DNA of 64,000 bases from RYN-122 sp963761655 (GCA_963761655.1 CAVXHI010000008.1:372001-436000), one strand, 5' to 3'. Shown: positions 40,480 to 50,153, counted from the first letter of the stretch. Notes: generated from the sequence alone by a model not told the origin. Made by a program: numbers and translations.

Positions 40480-42040
40480 TGAACAACTGCGTGTCGTCCC
40501 GGTCCCGCGCATTGGGGCCGAGACGATGTGTGCATGCAGGGACGGTCGAGGGATCAGCGTGAGGTGCTGGACGCGGAGTCGGTCGCGGGGCACTTGCTCG
40601 AAGCCGGGGAGCGTGTTCGCGTTCCTGGCCGAGCACCGCAAGACCTTGTTTCCGGACGAGATGTTCTCGGACTTGTTCCCGTCGCAGCGGGGTCGCCCGT
40701 CGGTCCCGGTCGATGTCATCGCTTCGGTGATCGTGTTGCAGACGTTGAACGGGTTCAGTGACAGCGAGACGACCGATGCGTTGACGTTCGACCTGCGGTG
40801 GAAGGCCGCGGTCGGCTGGCCGATCACGAGCAAGGCGTTCCACGACACGACGCTCACGGTCTGGCGCCGCCGGCTGGCCGCGTCGCAGGACCCGAACCGG
40901 ATCTTCGCGGCGGTCCAGCGGCTGATCGCGCAGACCGGGGCTTTGAAGGGCAAGACCCGCCGGGCGTTGGACTCGACCGTGCTCGATGACGCGGTCGCGA
41001 CGCAGGACACCGTGACGCAGCTGATCGCGGCGGTCCGCCGGGTCCGCCGCGACGTCCCGGGCGCCGCCGCAGGTCGTCGCGCAGGGTGACGTCGGCGCAC
41101 GACTACGACGATCCGGGCAAGCCGAAGATCGCCTGGAACGACAGCGAGGCCCGGGCCGCGCTGGTCGACGCGCTGGTCCGCGACGCCCTCGCGGTCCTGG
41201 CCGAGCTGCCGGGCCCGACGCAGCCGGCCGACGGGCGCGGCGGCCGACGCGGTCGGGCTGCTCGCGCTGATCGCCGGCCAGGACGTCGAGCTGATCGATC
41301 CCGACCCGGACGACCCGGACGGCGACGCCGCGCTGGCGGATCGCTAGCGGCGTCGCGCCCGACCGGGTGATCAGCGTCGTGGACCCGGAGGCGCGGCACG
41401 CCCACAAGACGGTCCACCGCCGTCAGGACGGGTTCAAGGCCCACATCGCGGTCGAGCCCGACACCGGACTGGTCACGGCCTGCTCAGCTCACCGAAGGCT
41501 GCCGGTGCGGGCAGCACGGACGCGACTGCCGGGATCGACCTGCTGACCGACGAGACCGGGCCCGCGGATCGTGATGGGCGACAGCGCCTACGGCACCGGC
41601 GAGGCCCTGCGCCACGCTCGCACGAGACCGGCCACGACGTTCAGATCAAGCCGTGGCCGCTGCGCTCAGCGGTCCCGGGCGGCTTCACCCTCGACGACTT
41701 CACCGATCGACCTGTCCGGTCGGATGGTCGACGTGTCCAGCCGGTCAGACCGTCCCGCTGAGCCCCAGCGGAGCGGCGAGCTTCGGGGCGCGCTGCGCCG
41801 GCTGCCCGCTCGGCCGCGAAGTGCACGACCGCCTCAGACGAGGCCGACACCTCAAGATCAGCTGAGCACTTCGTCTTGCAGAAGAAGCACCGCGAGCGCG
41901 CCGCGACCCGGCCTGGCAGCAGCAGTACCGGCAACACCGGCCGATGGTCGAACGGTCCATCGCCTGGCTGGTACGAGGCGGGAACCGCGAAGCTCCGCTA
42001 CCGCGGCACCAGCAAGAACGACCAATGGCTCCACCACCGC
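40480..42040 (+). mobile_element. Decayed IS1182-like insertion sequence, right end missing
   Basis: The whole stretch between the kinase stop and the end of the TIGR01777 gene is made of transposase pieces and non-coding bases with weaker codon bias than its neighbours. The element starts within about 40 bases of the kinase stop; no clear terminal repeat was found at either end. The right end is cut off inside the transposase, where it meets the epimerase gene. Confidence 0.75.
40534..42040 (+). pseudogene. IS1182-family transposase, multiply frameshifted and truncated
   Basis: Transposase pieces follow each other in changing frames: QREVLDAESVAGHLLEAG near 40,560; SVFAFLAEHRKTLFPDEMF and SVPVDVIASVIVLQTLNGFS (40,612-40,760); RWKAAVGWPITSKAFHDTTL and STVLDDAVATQDTVTQL to 41,050; DYDDPGKPKIAWND near 41,100; SVVDPEARHAHKTVHRRQDG and FKAHIAVEPDTGLV near 41,380-41,480; MGDSAYGTGEAL at 41,574; and NDQWLHHR ending at 42,040. 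The order is that of an IS1182-type DDE transposase. At least five frame breaks and the missing end mean it cannot make an active enzyme. Confidence 0.85.
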
Positions 42041-42935
42041 AGAGCGAGGCGGCCAGGCCCTCGGCGACGGTCCGGTGGGCGAACACGTACCCGCTGCCCT
42101 CGAGCACCGCGGGGGCCAGGCGCTGGCCGGTGAGGACGCCCTCCTGGGCGAAGGCCCCGAGCGCCGCCTTGAGCAGGAACCCGGGCACCGGGACCGGCAG
42201 CGTCGGGCGGTGGACGGCCTTGCCCAGCGCCTTCGTGAACTCCCGGTTGGTGACGACGCCGGGGGCGACGAGGTTCACCGCGCCGCGGACGTCGGCGCTG
42301 AGCAGGTGCACGATCGCGCCCACCTCGTCGGCCAGGCTGATCCACGGGACGTACTGCCTGCCGCTGCCGAGCGGGGCGCCCGCTCCGGCCTTGAAGACCG
42401 GCAGCTGCTTCTTGAGCGCGCCGCCCTGGCCGGACAGGACGATGCCGGTGCGCAGGTGCGCGACCCGCACGCCGGCCTGCTCGGCGGGTGCGGTCGCGGC
42501 CTCCCACTGGCGGCACACCTCGGCGAGGAAGCCCTGCCCGGACGGCCCGGTCTCGTCGAGGAGCCGGTCGCCGGTGTCGCCGTAGTAGCCGACGGCACTG
42601 GCCGACAGCAGGACGGCGTCCGGGCGGCCCTCGGCGAGCGCGCGGGCGACGGCGGTCGTGCCCTGCACGCGGCTGTCGAGGACGGTCTTCCTGTACGCGT
42701 CGGTCCACCGGTGGTCGGCCACCCCGGCGCCGGCCAGGTGGACGACGGCGTCGAGGTCGGCGACGTCGGCGGCGGCGAGCGAGGTGCCGTCCCAGCGGCG
42801 GGCGTCGGGCGCGCTGTCCTGTCCGCGGACGAACCGCACGACGTCGTGGCCCGCACTGCGCAGGGCAGGGACGAGGGCGGTGCCGATGAGGCCGGACGCG
42901 CCGGTCACGGCGACCTTCAGGGAGTGTGCAGGCAT
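41745..42935 (-). CDS. TIGR01777 family NAD-dependent epimerase, C-terminus extended by antisense IS sequence
   Basis: An extended SDR of the TIGR01777 (sugar epimerase-like) family. N-terminal TGASGLIGTAL at residues 10-20, VVHLAGAGVADHRW, LLSASAVGYYGD with the Tyr of the active site, RTGIVLSGQGG and QYVPWISLADEV. The family domain ends near VFAHRTVAEGLAASL (about residue 298, at 42,043), the usual length. Instead of a stop, the frame continues for nearly 100 residues into the antisense of the IS1182 remnant, ending at 41,745. The original stop codon was probably lost at the IS junction. ATG start. Confidence 0.83.
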   Translation of the reverse strand: MPAHSLKVAVTGASGLIGTALVPALRSAGHDVVRFVRGQDSAPDARRWDGTSLAAADVADLDAVVHLAGAGVADHRWTDAYRKTVLDSRVQGTTAVARALAEGRPDAVLLSASAVGYYGDTGDRLLDETGPSGQGFLAEVCRQWEAATAPAEQAGVRVAHLRTGIVLSGQGGALKKQLPVFKAGAGAPLGSGRQYVPWISLADEVGAIVHLLSADVRGAVNLVAPGVVTNREFTKALGKAVHRPTLPVPVPGFLLKAALGAFAQEGVLTGQRLAPAVLEGSGYVFAHRTVAEGLAASLCGGGAIGRSCWCRGSGASRFPPRTSQAMDRSTIGRCCRYCCCQAGSRRARGASSARRSAQLILRCRPRLRRSCTSRPSGQPAQRAPKLAAPLGLSGTV

Positions 42936-42942
42936 GTCGTGA

Positions 42943-43509
42943 TCATGGACCGGCGGGCGGGGGTGTGCACCTCAGGCCGCGCAGGCAGAGGTCCAGGTGG
43001 CGTCGCCAGTCGAGCGTGGCGGTCGTGGACAGGCTCTCGCGGACGCCGCGCAGGGCGACGAGGATCCCGACGACGTCGTCGACCGTGACGTCGTCGCGGC
43101 AGGTGCCGTGGCGCTGGGCGGTCTCCACCAGCTCCTCGACGCGGGCGTGCACCTGCAGGCGGAGGTCCTCGACGGCGGGGGAGCTCCACAGCCGGATCGC
43201 GCAGCCCTGCGGCGTCGCCTGGACCTCCCCGACCCGGGTCACGAAGGTCGCGAGACCCTCGCCGCCAGGGAGCGCCAGGGCGGCCTGCGCCTCGGCGAGG
43301 TGGACCTGCAGCAGGTCGGCGAGCAGGGCGTCGAGCAGGTCCTCGCGGGTCGGGAAGCGGCGGTAGACGGTCCCGACGCCCACCCCGGCCCGCTTGGCGA
43401 CGTCGTCCAGCCCGGCGGTCAGCCCCTGCTCGTGGAAGACCTCGGCGGCGGCCGCGAGGACGCGCTCGCGGTTCTCGGCGGCGTCGCGGCGGAGCGGTCG
43501 GACCTGCAC
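42943..43509 (-). CDS. TetR/AcrR family transcriptional regulator
   Basis: A 188-residue TetR-type protein. Helix-turn-helix: LTAGLDDVAKRAGVGVGTVYRRFPTREDLLDALL near residues 24-57. Start GTG two bases after the MFS stop, so it is read from the MFS transcript; the usual layout of an efflux pump and its own repressor. Role: probable drug-responsive repressor of the pump. Next comes the epimerase gene after seven bases. Confidence 0.88.
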   Translation of the reverse strand: MQVRPLRRDAAENRERVLAAAAEVFHEQGLTAGLDDVAKRAGVGVGTVYRRFPTREDLLDALLADLLQVHLAEAQAALALPGGEGLATFVTRVGEVQATPQGCAIRLWSSPAVEDLRLQVHARVEELVETAQRHGTCRDDVTVDDVVGILVALRGVRESLSTTATLDWRRHLDLCLRGLRCTPPPAGP

Positions 43510-43511
43510 GG

Positions 43512-44987
43512 TCAGCGCGACTCGCTGACGAGCGTGCCGCCGGCGACGAGCGCCGCCTCGGGGGTGCGCACCTCGCCCGGCAGGTCGAGCGGCTCGGGCG
43601 CCCGGCTCGTCGGCACGAGCAGGGCGACGAGGGCGGCGACGAACGAGCAGGCCGCGAGGACGCCGAACCCGTGGGTGTAGCCGGCCTCGACCGGCAGCCC
43701 GTCGGCGCGTGCCCCGGCGGTGACGACGCTGCCGAGGACGGCCCCGCCGATCGCTCCACCGACGGTGCGGATGTTCGCGTTCATGCCGCTGGCGACGCCG
43801 GTCTGCGACATCGGCACGGCCTCCACGACGAGGTTCGACATGGCCGCGAACGCCAGGCCGAAGGCGACCCCGCCGAGGGCGGTGGAGGCGAGGACCTGCC
43901 ACACCTCGTCGTGCACGAGCGTGAGCCCGAGCTGGGCGACCCCGGACAGGAACGCGCCGATCACGAGCAGCCGCTTGGAGCCGAACCGGGCGGCGAGGCG
44001 GCCGGACAGCAGTCCGGCGAGGAAGGTCGCGAGCGACTGCGGCAGCAGGAGCAGGCCGGACAGGGTGACCGAGGCGCCGAACCCGTACCCGGCCCGCTCG
44101 GGGGTCTGCAGGAACTGCGGCAGGAAGGCGAACAGCGCGTACATCCCGACGCCGAACAGCAGCGAGACGAGGTTCGTGGTCCAGACGGCCGGGATGCGCA
44201 TCATCCGCATGTCGATCAGCGGGGCGTCGCTGCGGACCTCGGTGCGGACCCAGAGCGCGGCGAGCACGACGGCGCCGAGCAGGAGGCCGACGACCCTGCC
44301 GGAGCCCCAGCCCCAGACCCGACCCTGGCTGACGGCGAGCAGCAGGCAGACCAGCCAGCCCGACAGCAGGCCGGCGGCGACCAGGTCGATGCGGCCGGCG
44401 GTGCGGACCGGGGAGGCCGGGACGAAGCGCCAGGCCGCGAGGGCGGCCACGACGGTGAGGATCATCGGCAGCCAGAACAGCCAGTGGTAGCTCAGGGCGT
44501 CGACCACCGGACCGGCCAGCACCAGGCCGAAGCCGCCCCCGACGGCGAGCAGCGCGGCGGCCGTCCCGATGGCGCCCGCGACCTTCTCGCGCGGGAACTC
44601 GTCGCGGATGATCCCGAAGGTCAGCGGCAGGACGCCGCCGCCGATGCCCTGGATGACGCGGGCGACGATGAGCACGCCGATGCTGGGCGCGAGCGCGGCG
44701 ACCAGGGAGCCGACCGACAGGGCGACGAGCGCGGCCACGAGCATGCGCTCCTTGCCGATCTTGTCGCCGACCCGCCCGACGATCGGCGTGAACACCGACG
44801 CCGACAGCAGGTACGCCGTGAGCACCCAGGTGACGGTGCGCTGGTCGGTGCCCAGCGCGGCCTGGATGGTCGGCAGGACCGGGTTGACCATCGACTGCAG
44901 CAGCGAGAACGCGGTCACGCCGGCGCAGAGGACGGCGAAGGTCAGGCGGTAGTCGGTCTCGCCTGCTGCGGGGGTGGTGCGGGCCAT
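43512..44987 (-). CDS. MFS transporter, DHA2 (EmrB/QacA, 14-TM) type
   Basis: A 491-residue integral membrane protein with 14 expected transmembrane segments. The motif-A block is GRVGDKIGKERMLV (residues 70-83), motif C is GGGFGLVLAGPVVDAL and the antiporter motif near WLPMILTVV. Role: proton-driven efflux of drugs or other small compounds. It heads an operon with the TetR gene. ATG start. A terminator at 45,090 separates it from sucB. Confidence 0.9.
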   Translation of the reverse strand: MARTTPAAGETDYRLTFAVLCAGVTAFSLLQSMVNPVLPTIQAALGTDQRTVTWVLTAYLLSASVFTPIVGRVGDKIGKERMLVAALVALSVGSLVAALAPSIGVLIVARVIQGIGGGVLPLTFGIIRDEFPREKVAGAIGTAAALLAVGGGFGLVLAGPVVDALSYHWLFWLPMILTVVAALAAWRFVPASPVRTAGRIDLVAAGLLSGWLVCLLLAVSQGRVWGWGSGRVVGLLLGAVVLAALWVRTEVRSDAPLIDMRMMRIPAVWTTNLVSLLFGVGMYALFAFLPQFLQTPERAGYGFGASVTLSGLLLLPQSLATFLAGLLSGRLAARFGSKRLLVIGAFLSGVAQLGLTLVHDEVWQVLASTALGGVAFGLAFAAMSNLVVEAVPMSQTGVASGMNANIRTVGGAIGGAVLGSVVTAGARADGLPVEAGYTHGFGVLAACSFVAALVALLVPTSRAPEPLDLPGEVRTPEAALVAGGTLVSESR

Positions 44988-45089
44988 GCGGGTGCTCCGT
45001 CGCTCGGGGTCTGCGGAGGACTACCCCGGAAGCGGAGGACGTTGTTCCGGATCGCCGCGTCCTGTGGGACGCGTCACCGCGGACACGCA

Positions 45090-45125
45090 GCGAGGGCGGC
45101 CACCGTCGCCGGTGACCGCCCTCGC
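45090..45125 (-). terminator. sucB terminator
   Basis: A 10 bp stem GCGAGGGCGG / CCGCCCTCGC encloses a second inner stem (CACCG / CGGTG), 15 bases past the sucB stop and before the MFS promoter region. It would stop sucB transcription on the minus strand. Confidence 0.7.
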
Positions 45126-45139
45126 GGGGAGCGCAGGTG

Positions 45140-46641
45140 CTACAGGCCGAGCTCCGCGGCGAAGTCGCCCTCCTCGAGGCGCTCCTTCACGGTGACCAGG
45201 AAGCGGGCGGCGTCGGCGCCGTCGACGATCCGGTGGTCGTAGGTCAGCGCGAGGTAGACCATCGAGCGCACGGCGATGACCTCGCCGAGGGCGCGGGTCC
45301 TCCACGACGACCGGGCGCTTGACGACGGCGCCCGTGCCGAGGATGCCGACCTGCGGCTGGTTGATGATCGGGGTGTCGAACAGGGCGCCGCGCGAGCCGG
45401 TGTTGGTGAGCGTGAACGTCCCGCCGCCGAGCTCGTCCGGCGTGACCCGGTTGGTGCGGGTGCGCTCGGCGAGGTCGGCGATCTTGCGGGCCATCCCGCC
45501 GAGGTTCAGGTCGCCGGCGTTCTGGATGACGGGGACGAGCAGGCCGCGCTCGGTGTCGACGGCGATGCCCAGGTGCTCGGCCTCGTGGTAGGTCACGGTG
45601 CCGGCCTGCTCGTCGATCGAGCAGTTCGACGACCGGGTGGGCCTTGAGGGCCTCGACGGTGGCCAGCGCGAAGAACGGCAGGAAGCTGAGCTTCGTGCCC
45701 TCGCGGGCCTCGAAGGAGCCCTTCGCCCGCTGGCGCAGCTGGGCGATCCTCGTGACGTCGGCCTCGAGCACGGTGGTCAGCTGCGCGGAGGTCTGCAGCG
45801 ACTCGGTCATCCGGGACGCGATGACCTTGCGCAGGCGGCTCAGCGGCTCGGTGCGGCCGCGGACGCTGGTCTTCGGCGCGGCCGCGACGGCCTGGTCGAC
45901 GAAGGCGGGCGCCGGCGCGCTGGGGGAGGCGGCCGGGGTGGGGATCTGCTGGCGGTCGGTCGCCGGCCGGGGCGCGGCGGGCTGCGCGGGGGCCGGGGCG
46001 GAGGACGCGGCGACCCGGAGGACGGCGGCGTCGAGGACGTCCTGCTTGCGGATGCGTCCGCCGACGCCCGTGCCCTGCAGGGACCCGAGGTCGACGCCGT
46101 GCTCGCTGGCGAGCTTGCGGACGAGCGGCGTGACGTAGGCGCTCTCGCTCCCGGACCCGCCCGAGGCGGCAGGGGCCGGCGCGGGGGCGGCGGGCGGCGG
46201 CGGGGGCCGGGGGAGCGGCCGCGGGGGCCGGCGGCGGGGTCGGCGCAGGAGCCGGCGCGGGAGCCGGGGGCGGCGTCGGGGCGACCGGGGCGGGCTCGGG
46301 CTCGGGCTGCGGGAGCCGGCTCGGGCTCGGGGGCCGGCTCGGGCTCCGGGGCAGCGGCGGGCTCGGGCGGCGGCCGCCGCGGGGGCGTCCCCGCCGCCCT
46401 CGGCGCCGTCGCCGATGACGGCCAGCTCGACGCCGACGTCGACGGTCTCGTCCTCCTGGACCTTGATGCTCTGCACGACCCCGGCGACCGGCGAGGGGAT
46501 CTCGGTGTCGACCTTGTCGGTGGAGACCTCGAGCAGCGGCTCGTCGACCTCGACCCGCTCGCCCTCCTTCTTCAGCCAGCGGGTGACCGTGCCCTCGGTG
46601 ACGCTCTCGCCGAGCGCCGGCATCGTGACGGAGAAGGCCAT
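45140..46641 (-). CDS. sucB: Dihydrolipoamide acyltransferase (2-oxoglutarate dehydrogenase E2), several frame breaks
   Basis: E2 component of a 2-oxo acid dehydrogenase complex, about 500 residues if repaired. Lipoyl domain at 1-78 with the lipoylated Lys43 (EVSTDKVDTEIPS). A Pro/Ala/Glu-rich linker; peripheral subunit-binding domain (VTPLVRKLASEHGVDL...GRIRKQDVL); acyltransferase domain with the DHRIVDGAD motif near the end. Frame breaks: one or more in the linker (46,200-46,380), one extra base near 45,627 (HPVV then NCSIDEQAG) and one near 45,294 (VVVEDP then ALGEVIAV). The last 40 codons end at 45,140. Succinyl- or acetyl-type is not settled. Lpd is encoded upstream. Error-prone repeats make sequence error likely. 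Confidence 0.85.
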
Positions 46642-46675
46642 GTCCTGTAGTGCTCCTAGCGGGGGGAGGGTGGGT

Positions 46676-48046
46676 CTAGCTGTGGCTGTGGAGGGGCTTG
46701 CCGGCGAGCGCGAGGTGCGCCTCCCCGACGGCCTCGGACATCGTCGGGTGCGGGTGGATCAGCTGGGCGACCTCACCCGGCAGCGCCTCCCAGTTGGTGA
46801 TGAGCTGGGCCTCGGCGATGAGCTCGCCGACCCGCTCGCCGACCATGTGGACGCCGATGACGGGGCCGTCCTTGCTGGCGATGACCTTGACGGCGCCGGC
46901 CGTGCCGAGGATGCGGGCCTTGCCGTTGCCGGCGAGGTCGTAGACGGCCTCGACGACGTCGTAGCCGCGCTCCTGCGCCACCTTCGTGGTGAGGCCGACG
47001 GAGGCCACCTCGGGCGAGGAGTAGGTGACGCGGGGGACGCCGTCGTAGTCGATCGGGGCGACGGGCAGGCCGGCGAGCCGCTCGGCGACGAGGATGCCCT
47101 CGGCGAAGCCGACGTGGGCCAGCTGCAGGGTCGGGATGAGGTCGCCGACGGCGCTGATGGTCGGGACGCTGGTCTGCAGGTAGGCGTCGACCTTCACGAA
47201 GCCGCGCTCCATCTCGACGCCGACCTGCTCGTACCCGAGGTCGGCCGAGACCGGCCCGCGGCCGATGGCGACGAGCAGCAGCTCGGCCTCGAGCTGCTTG
47301 CCGCCCTCGAGCGTGACCTGCACGCCGTTCGGCGTGACCTCGACCTTCTCCGACCGGGTGCCGAGCTCCTGCTTGATGCCGCGCTTGCGGAACGCCCGCT
47401 CGAGCAGCTTCGAGGAGCTCTCCTCCTCCAGCGGCACGAGGTGCGGCAGCGCCTCGACGATGGTGACCTCGGCGCCGAAGGCGCGCCAGACGCTGGCGAA
47501 CTCGCAGCCGATCGCACCGGCGCCCAGGATGATCACCGACGCCGGGATCGTGTCCTTCTTGAGGGCGTCGTCGCTGGTGATGACGCGCTCGTGGTCGACC
47601 TCGATGCCGGGGATCGCGCGGGGGACCGAGCCGGTGGCGAGCAGGACGTGCTTCGCCTCGATCCGGCGGCCGTCCACCTCGACGGCGGTCGCGGACACCA
47701 GGCGGCCGGAGCCCTCGACGACCTCGATCTTGCGGCTCTTCACCAGGCCGGACAGGCCCTTGTAGAGGCCCGCGACGACCTTGTCCTTGTAGGCGTTGAC
47801 CTCGGTCATCTCGACCCGGTCGAAGCTGCCGTGGACGCCGAACTGCTCGGCCTCCTTGATGACGTCGACGACCTCGGCCGAGTGCAGCAGGGCCTTGGTC
47901 GGGATGCAGCCGCGGTGCAGGCAGGTGCCGCCGACCTTGTCCTTCTCGACCATGACGACGGTCAGGCCCAGCTCGGCGGCACGCAGGGCTGCGGCGTACC
48001 CGCCGCTGCCTCCGCCCAGGACGACGAGGTCGACGGTGTCAGTCAC
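46676..48046 (-). CDS. lpdA: Dihydrolipoyl dehydrogenase (E3)
   Basis: A 456-residue pyridine nucleotide-disulfide oxidoreductase, E3 of the 2-oxo acid dehydrogenase complexes and of glycine cleavage. FAD motif GGGSGGYAAALRAAE at residues 11-25, redox-active disulfide GGTCLHRGCIPTKALL (Cys42, Cys47), NAD motif ILGAGAIGCEFASVW, and the interface His-Glu in HPHPTMSE (His433, Glu438). Reoxidises dihydrolipoyl groups with NAD+. GTG start. sucB lies 35 bases downstream, so the two are probably co-transcribed. Confidence 0.96.
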   Translation of the reverse strand: MTDTVDLVVLGGGSGGYAAALRAAELGLTVVMVEKDKVGGTCLHRGCIPTKALLHSAEVVDVIKEAEQFGVHGSFDRVEMTEVNAYKDKVVAGLYKGLSGLVKSRKIEVVEGSGRLVSATAVEVDGRRIEAKHVLLATGSVPRAIPGIEVDHERVITSDDALKKDTIPASVIILGAGAIGCEFASVWRAFGAEVTIVEALPHLVPLEEESSSKLLERAFRKRGIKQELGTRSEKVEVTPNGVQVTLEGGKQLEAELLLVAIGRGPVSADLGYEQVGVEMERGFVKVDAYLQTSVPTISAVGDLIPTLQLAHVGFAEGILVAERLAGLPVAPIDYDGVPRVTYSSPEVASVGLTTKVAQERGYDVVEAVYDLAGNGKARILGTAGAVKVIASKDGPVIGVHMVGERVGELIAEAQLITNWEALPGEVAQLIHPHPTMSEAVGEAHLALAGKPLHSHS

Positions 48047-48149
48047 TGCTTGCTCCCTGGTGCTGCTGGTCCGACTGGGACCCTGGCGGGTCCCACTGCG
48101 CGGTCTGCTTGTCGGGCATCCTTCCACCCGGTAGTGACAGGGCGGGAGC

Positions 48150-48171
48150 GGCCCCGGGGATTCCCGGGGCC
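48150..48171. promoter_or_regulatory. Stem-loop in the lpdA / 48192 divergent gap
   Basis: GGCCCCGGG pairs perfectly with CCCGGGGCC across a four base loop, in the 146 base gap between lpdA (minus) and the small hypothetical gene (plus). It would lie in the lpdA leader or just upstream of the other gene. No function is shown; the pairing is only nine bases and G/C-only. Confidence 0.35.
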
Positions 48172-48191
48172 CGGTGCGGGGGGTGCGTGAC

Positions 48192-48518
48192 GTGAGGCTC
48201 TTCGGACGGCGGGGGCGGACGGCCTCCCGCGAGGAGCGGACCGCGGTCGTCGAGCACCTCGAGGCGTTCGCGACCAGCCGCCGCGGCGTCGAGGGCTTCG
48301 TCGAGCCGGAGACCCCGACGACGCCGACGACGCTGGTCCTCGTCGCGGCGGACGGCGAGTGGACCCGGCGCCGCACCACCGCGCAGGAGGCACGGTCGTT
48401 CGGCGCCCGCCTGGGGCTCCCCGTCTACGACGTCGCCGCGGTCGGGTACCCGTCGCGGATGCGTGCCTGGACGGCGGCCCGCAGGGCGGCGGGGGAGACC
48501 GGCCCGGACCGGCCGTAG
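48192..48518 (+). CDS. Hypothetical protein, actinobacterial pepA-lpdA neighbour
   Basis: A 108-residue soluble protein. It starts VRLFGRRGRTASREERTA and has the compact core VEHLEAFATSRRGVEGFVEP, TTLVLVAADGEWTRRRT and ARLGLPVYDVAAVGYPSRMRAW. The same small gene between pepA and lpdA is seen in many actinobacteria; function unknown. Start GTG at 48192 chosen for the family-like N-terminus; 48183 is a second GTG. Confidence 0.78.
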   Translation: MRLFGRRGRTASREERTAVVEHLEAFATSRRGVEGFVEPETPTTPTTLVLVAADGEWTRRRTTAQEARSFGARLGLPVYDVAAVGYPSRMRAWTAARRAAGETGPDRP

Positions 48519-48528
48519 CCGACCCGGA

Positions 48529-50016
48529 CTACGCCCCCAGCTCCTCGAGCAGCCGGACGAAGGTGCGCACGGCGGCGCCCGTCCCGCCGTGCGGCGTGTA
48601 GCCGTAGGCCTCGCCGGAGTTGTAGGCGGGGCCGGCGATGTCCAGGTGCGCCCAGCGGACGCCGTCGGGGACGAACTCCTGCAGGAACAGGCCGGCGGTG
48701 AGCATGCCGCCCTCGCGCGGGCCGGTGTTCTGCAGGTCGGCGACCTCGGAGTCGAGGCCCTTGCGCAGCTCGGACGGCAGCGGCATGCCCCAGGACGGCT
48801 CGCCGGCGCGCCCGGCCGCGGCCACGACCTGCACGCGGAGGTCGTCGTCGTTGCTCATGACGCCGGTGGTCCGGGCGCCGAGGGCCACGAGCGCGGCTCC
48901 GGTCAGCGTGGCGACGTCGAGGACGAGGTCGGGGGAGTCGAGGCACGCGCGGCTGATCGCGTCGGCGAGGACCAGGCGGCCCTCGGCGTCGGTGTTGTTG
49001 ACCTCGACGGTCGTGCCGCTGTGCATGACGAGGACGTCGGACGGGCGCGTGGCGGTCCCGCTCGGCATGTTCTCCGCGAGCGGCAGCCAGGCCTCGACGG
49101 CGACGGGAAGGCCGAGCTCGGCGACGGCGACGACCGTGGCGAGCACCGCGGCGGCCCCGCCCATGTCCATCTTCATCTCCTCCATGGCCGCCGGGGGCTT
49201 GAGCGACAGGCCGCCGGAGTCGAAGGTGATGCCCTTGCCGACGAGCGCCACGGTCGGGCCGCTGCCCGTGCCGCGGTAGGTCAGGTGCACGAGCCGCGGC
49301 GGGGACGACGAGCCGGCGCCGACGCCGAGGATGCCGCCGAAGCCGCCCTTCTTGAGGGCCTTCTCGTCGAGCACCTCGACCGTGAGCCCGGCGCTCTCGC
49401 CCTGCGCCTGGGCGACCGCGGCGAGGTCCTTCGGACGGAGGTCGGACGGCGGGGTGTTGACGAGGTCGCGGGCCAGCGAGACGGCCCGGGCCACGACCTC
49501 CGCCCGCACGACGGCGTCGCGGACGGCGGCGGCCTTGCTGTCGGGCACGCACAGGAGCAGCTCGGCGACGGCGTCGGGGCGCTCGGACGTCGTCCGGTAG
49601 CGGTCGAACCGGTACGCGCCCAGCAGGGCGCCCTCGCCGACGGCGCTGACCGCCTCGGCGTCCGGGGCGGGCAGCGCGAGCGCGACCCTGGCCGTGCCCT
49701 CGAGCCCGCGGACGGCCGCACCGGCGGCGCGGCGCAGCGTCTCGAGGTCGTACGAGGGCGCGACCGGCCCGAGGCCGACGGCGACGACGACCTTCGGGGT
49801 GGTCGCGCCGAGGGTCGCCAGGCGCACGACCTGCTCGGCCTTGCCGGTCGCCCCGAGCCCGGTCAGGGCGGCGAGCAGCCCCTTGCCGAGCTTCTCGCTG
49901 ACGCTCTCCGCGCCCGGCGCGAGCACCAGCCCGCGGGGGCCGACGGCGACCCCGATGACGAGCGCGTCCACGCGCAGGGAGGCCGGGGAGGAGCTGCTGA
50001 GCGCGAGGGTGGTCAC
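48529..50016 (-). CDS. pepA: Leucyl aminopeptidase (M17)
   Basis: A 495-residue M17 metallo-aminopeptidase. Metal and catalytic motifs in the C-terminal half: GKGITFDSGGLSLKP (Lys and Asp ligands), MKMDMGGAAAV, and NNTDAEGRLVLADA with Asp and Glu ligands and the catalytic Arg. N-terminal regulatory domain residues 1-170. Releases N-terminal residues from peptides; takes part in protein turnover. ATG start (reads MTTLALSSSS). Divergent from gcvT across a 138 base gap. Confidence 0.95.
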   Translation of the reverse strand: MTTLALSSSSPASLRVDALVIGVAVGPRGLVLAPGAESVSEKLGKGLLAALTGLGATGKAEQVVRLATLGATTPKVVVAVGLGPVAPSYDLETLRRAAGAAVRGLEGTARVALALPAPDAEAVSAVGEGALLGAYRFDRYRTTSERPDAVAELLLCVPDSKAAAVRDAVVRAEVVARAVSLARDLVNTPPSDLRPKDLAAVAQAQGESAGLTVEVLDEKALKKGGFGGILGVGAGSSSPPRLVHLTYRGTGSGPTVALVGKGITFDSGGLSLKPPAAMEEMKMDMGGAAAVLATVVAVAELGLPVAVEAWLPLAENMPSGTATRPSDVLVMHSGTTVEVNNTDAEGRLVLADAISRACLDSPDLVLDVATLTGAALVALGARTTGVMSNDDDLRVQVVAAAGRAGEPSWGMPLPSELRKGLDSEVADLQNTGPREGGMLTAGLFLQEFVPDGVRWAHLDIAGPAYNSGEAYGYTPHGGTGAAVRTFVRLLEELGA

Positions 50017-50153
50017 GAGCGGGCAGGCTACCGGCGGGCAGGCACGCCGAGGACGGCTGCGCGGACCGGGCCGGTGCTTCGGGGATCGACCGCGGCCCGG
50101 GCGACGGAGGCGGACCTGGACCGCCTCGCGGCGCTGATCAGTAGGGTCCGCCC

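Noticed and set aside
40480..42040. An intact, active IS1182 element
   Set aside because: The transposase is in at least six frame pieces, the right end is missing and no terminal repeats or target duplication were found.
50017..50153. A glycine riboswitch upstream of gcvT
   Set aside because: The 137 base gap is too short for a tandem glycine aptamer and no conserved core was seen; nothing else recognisable is there.
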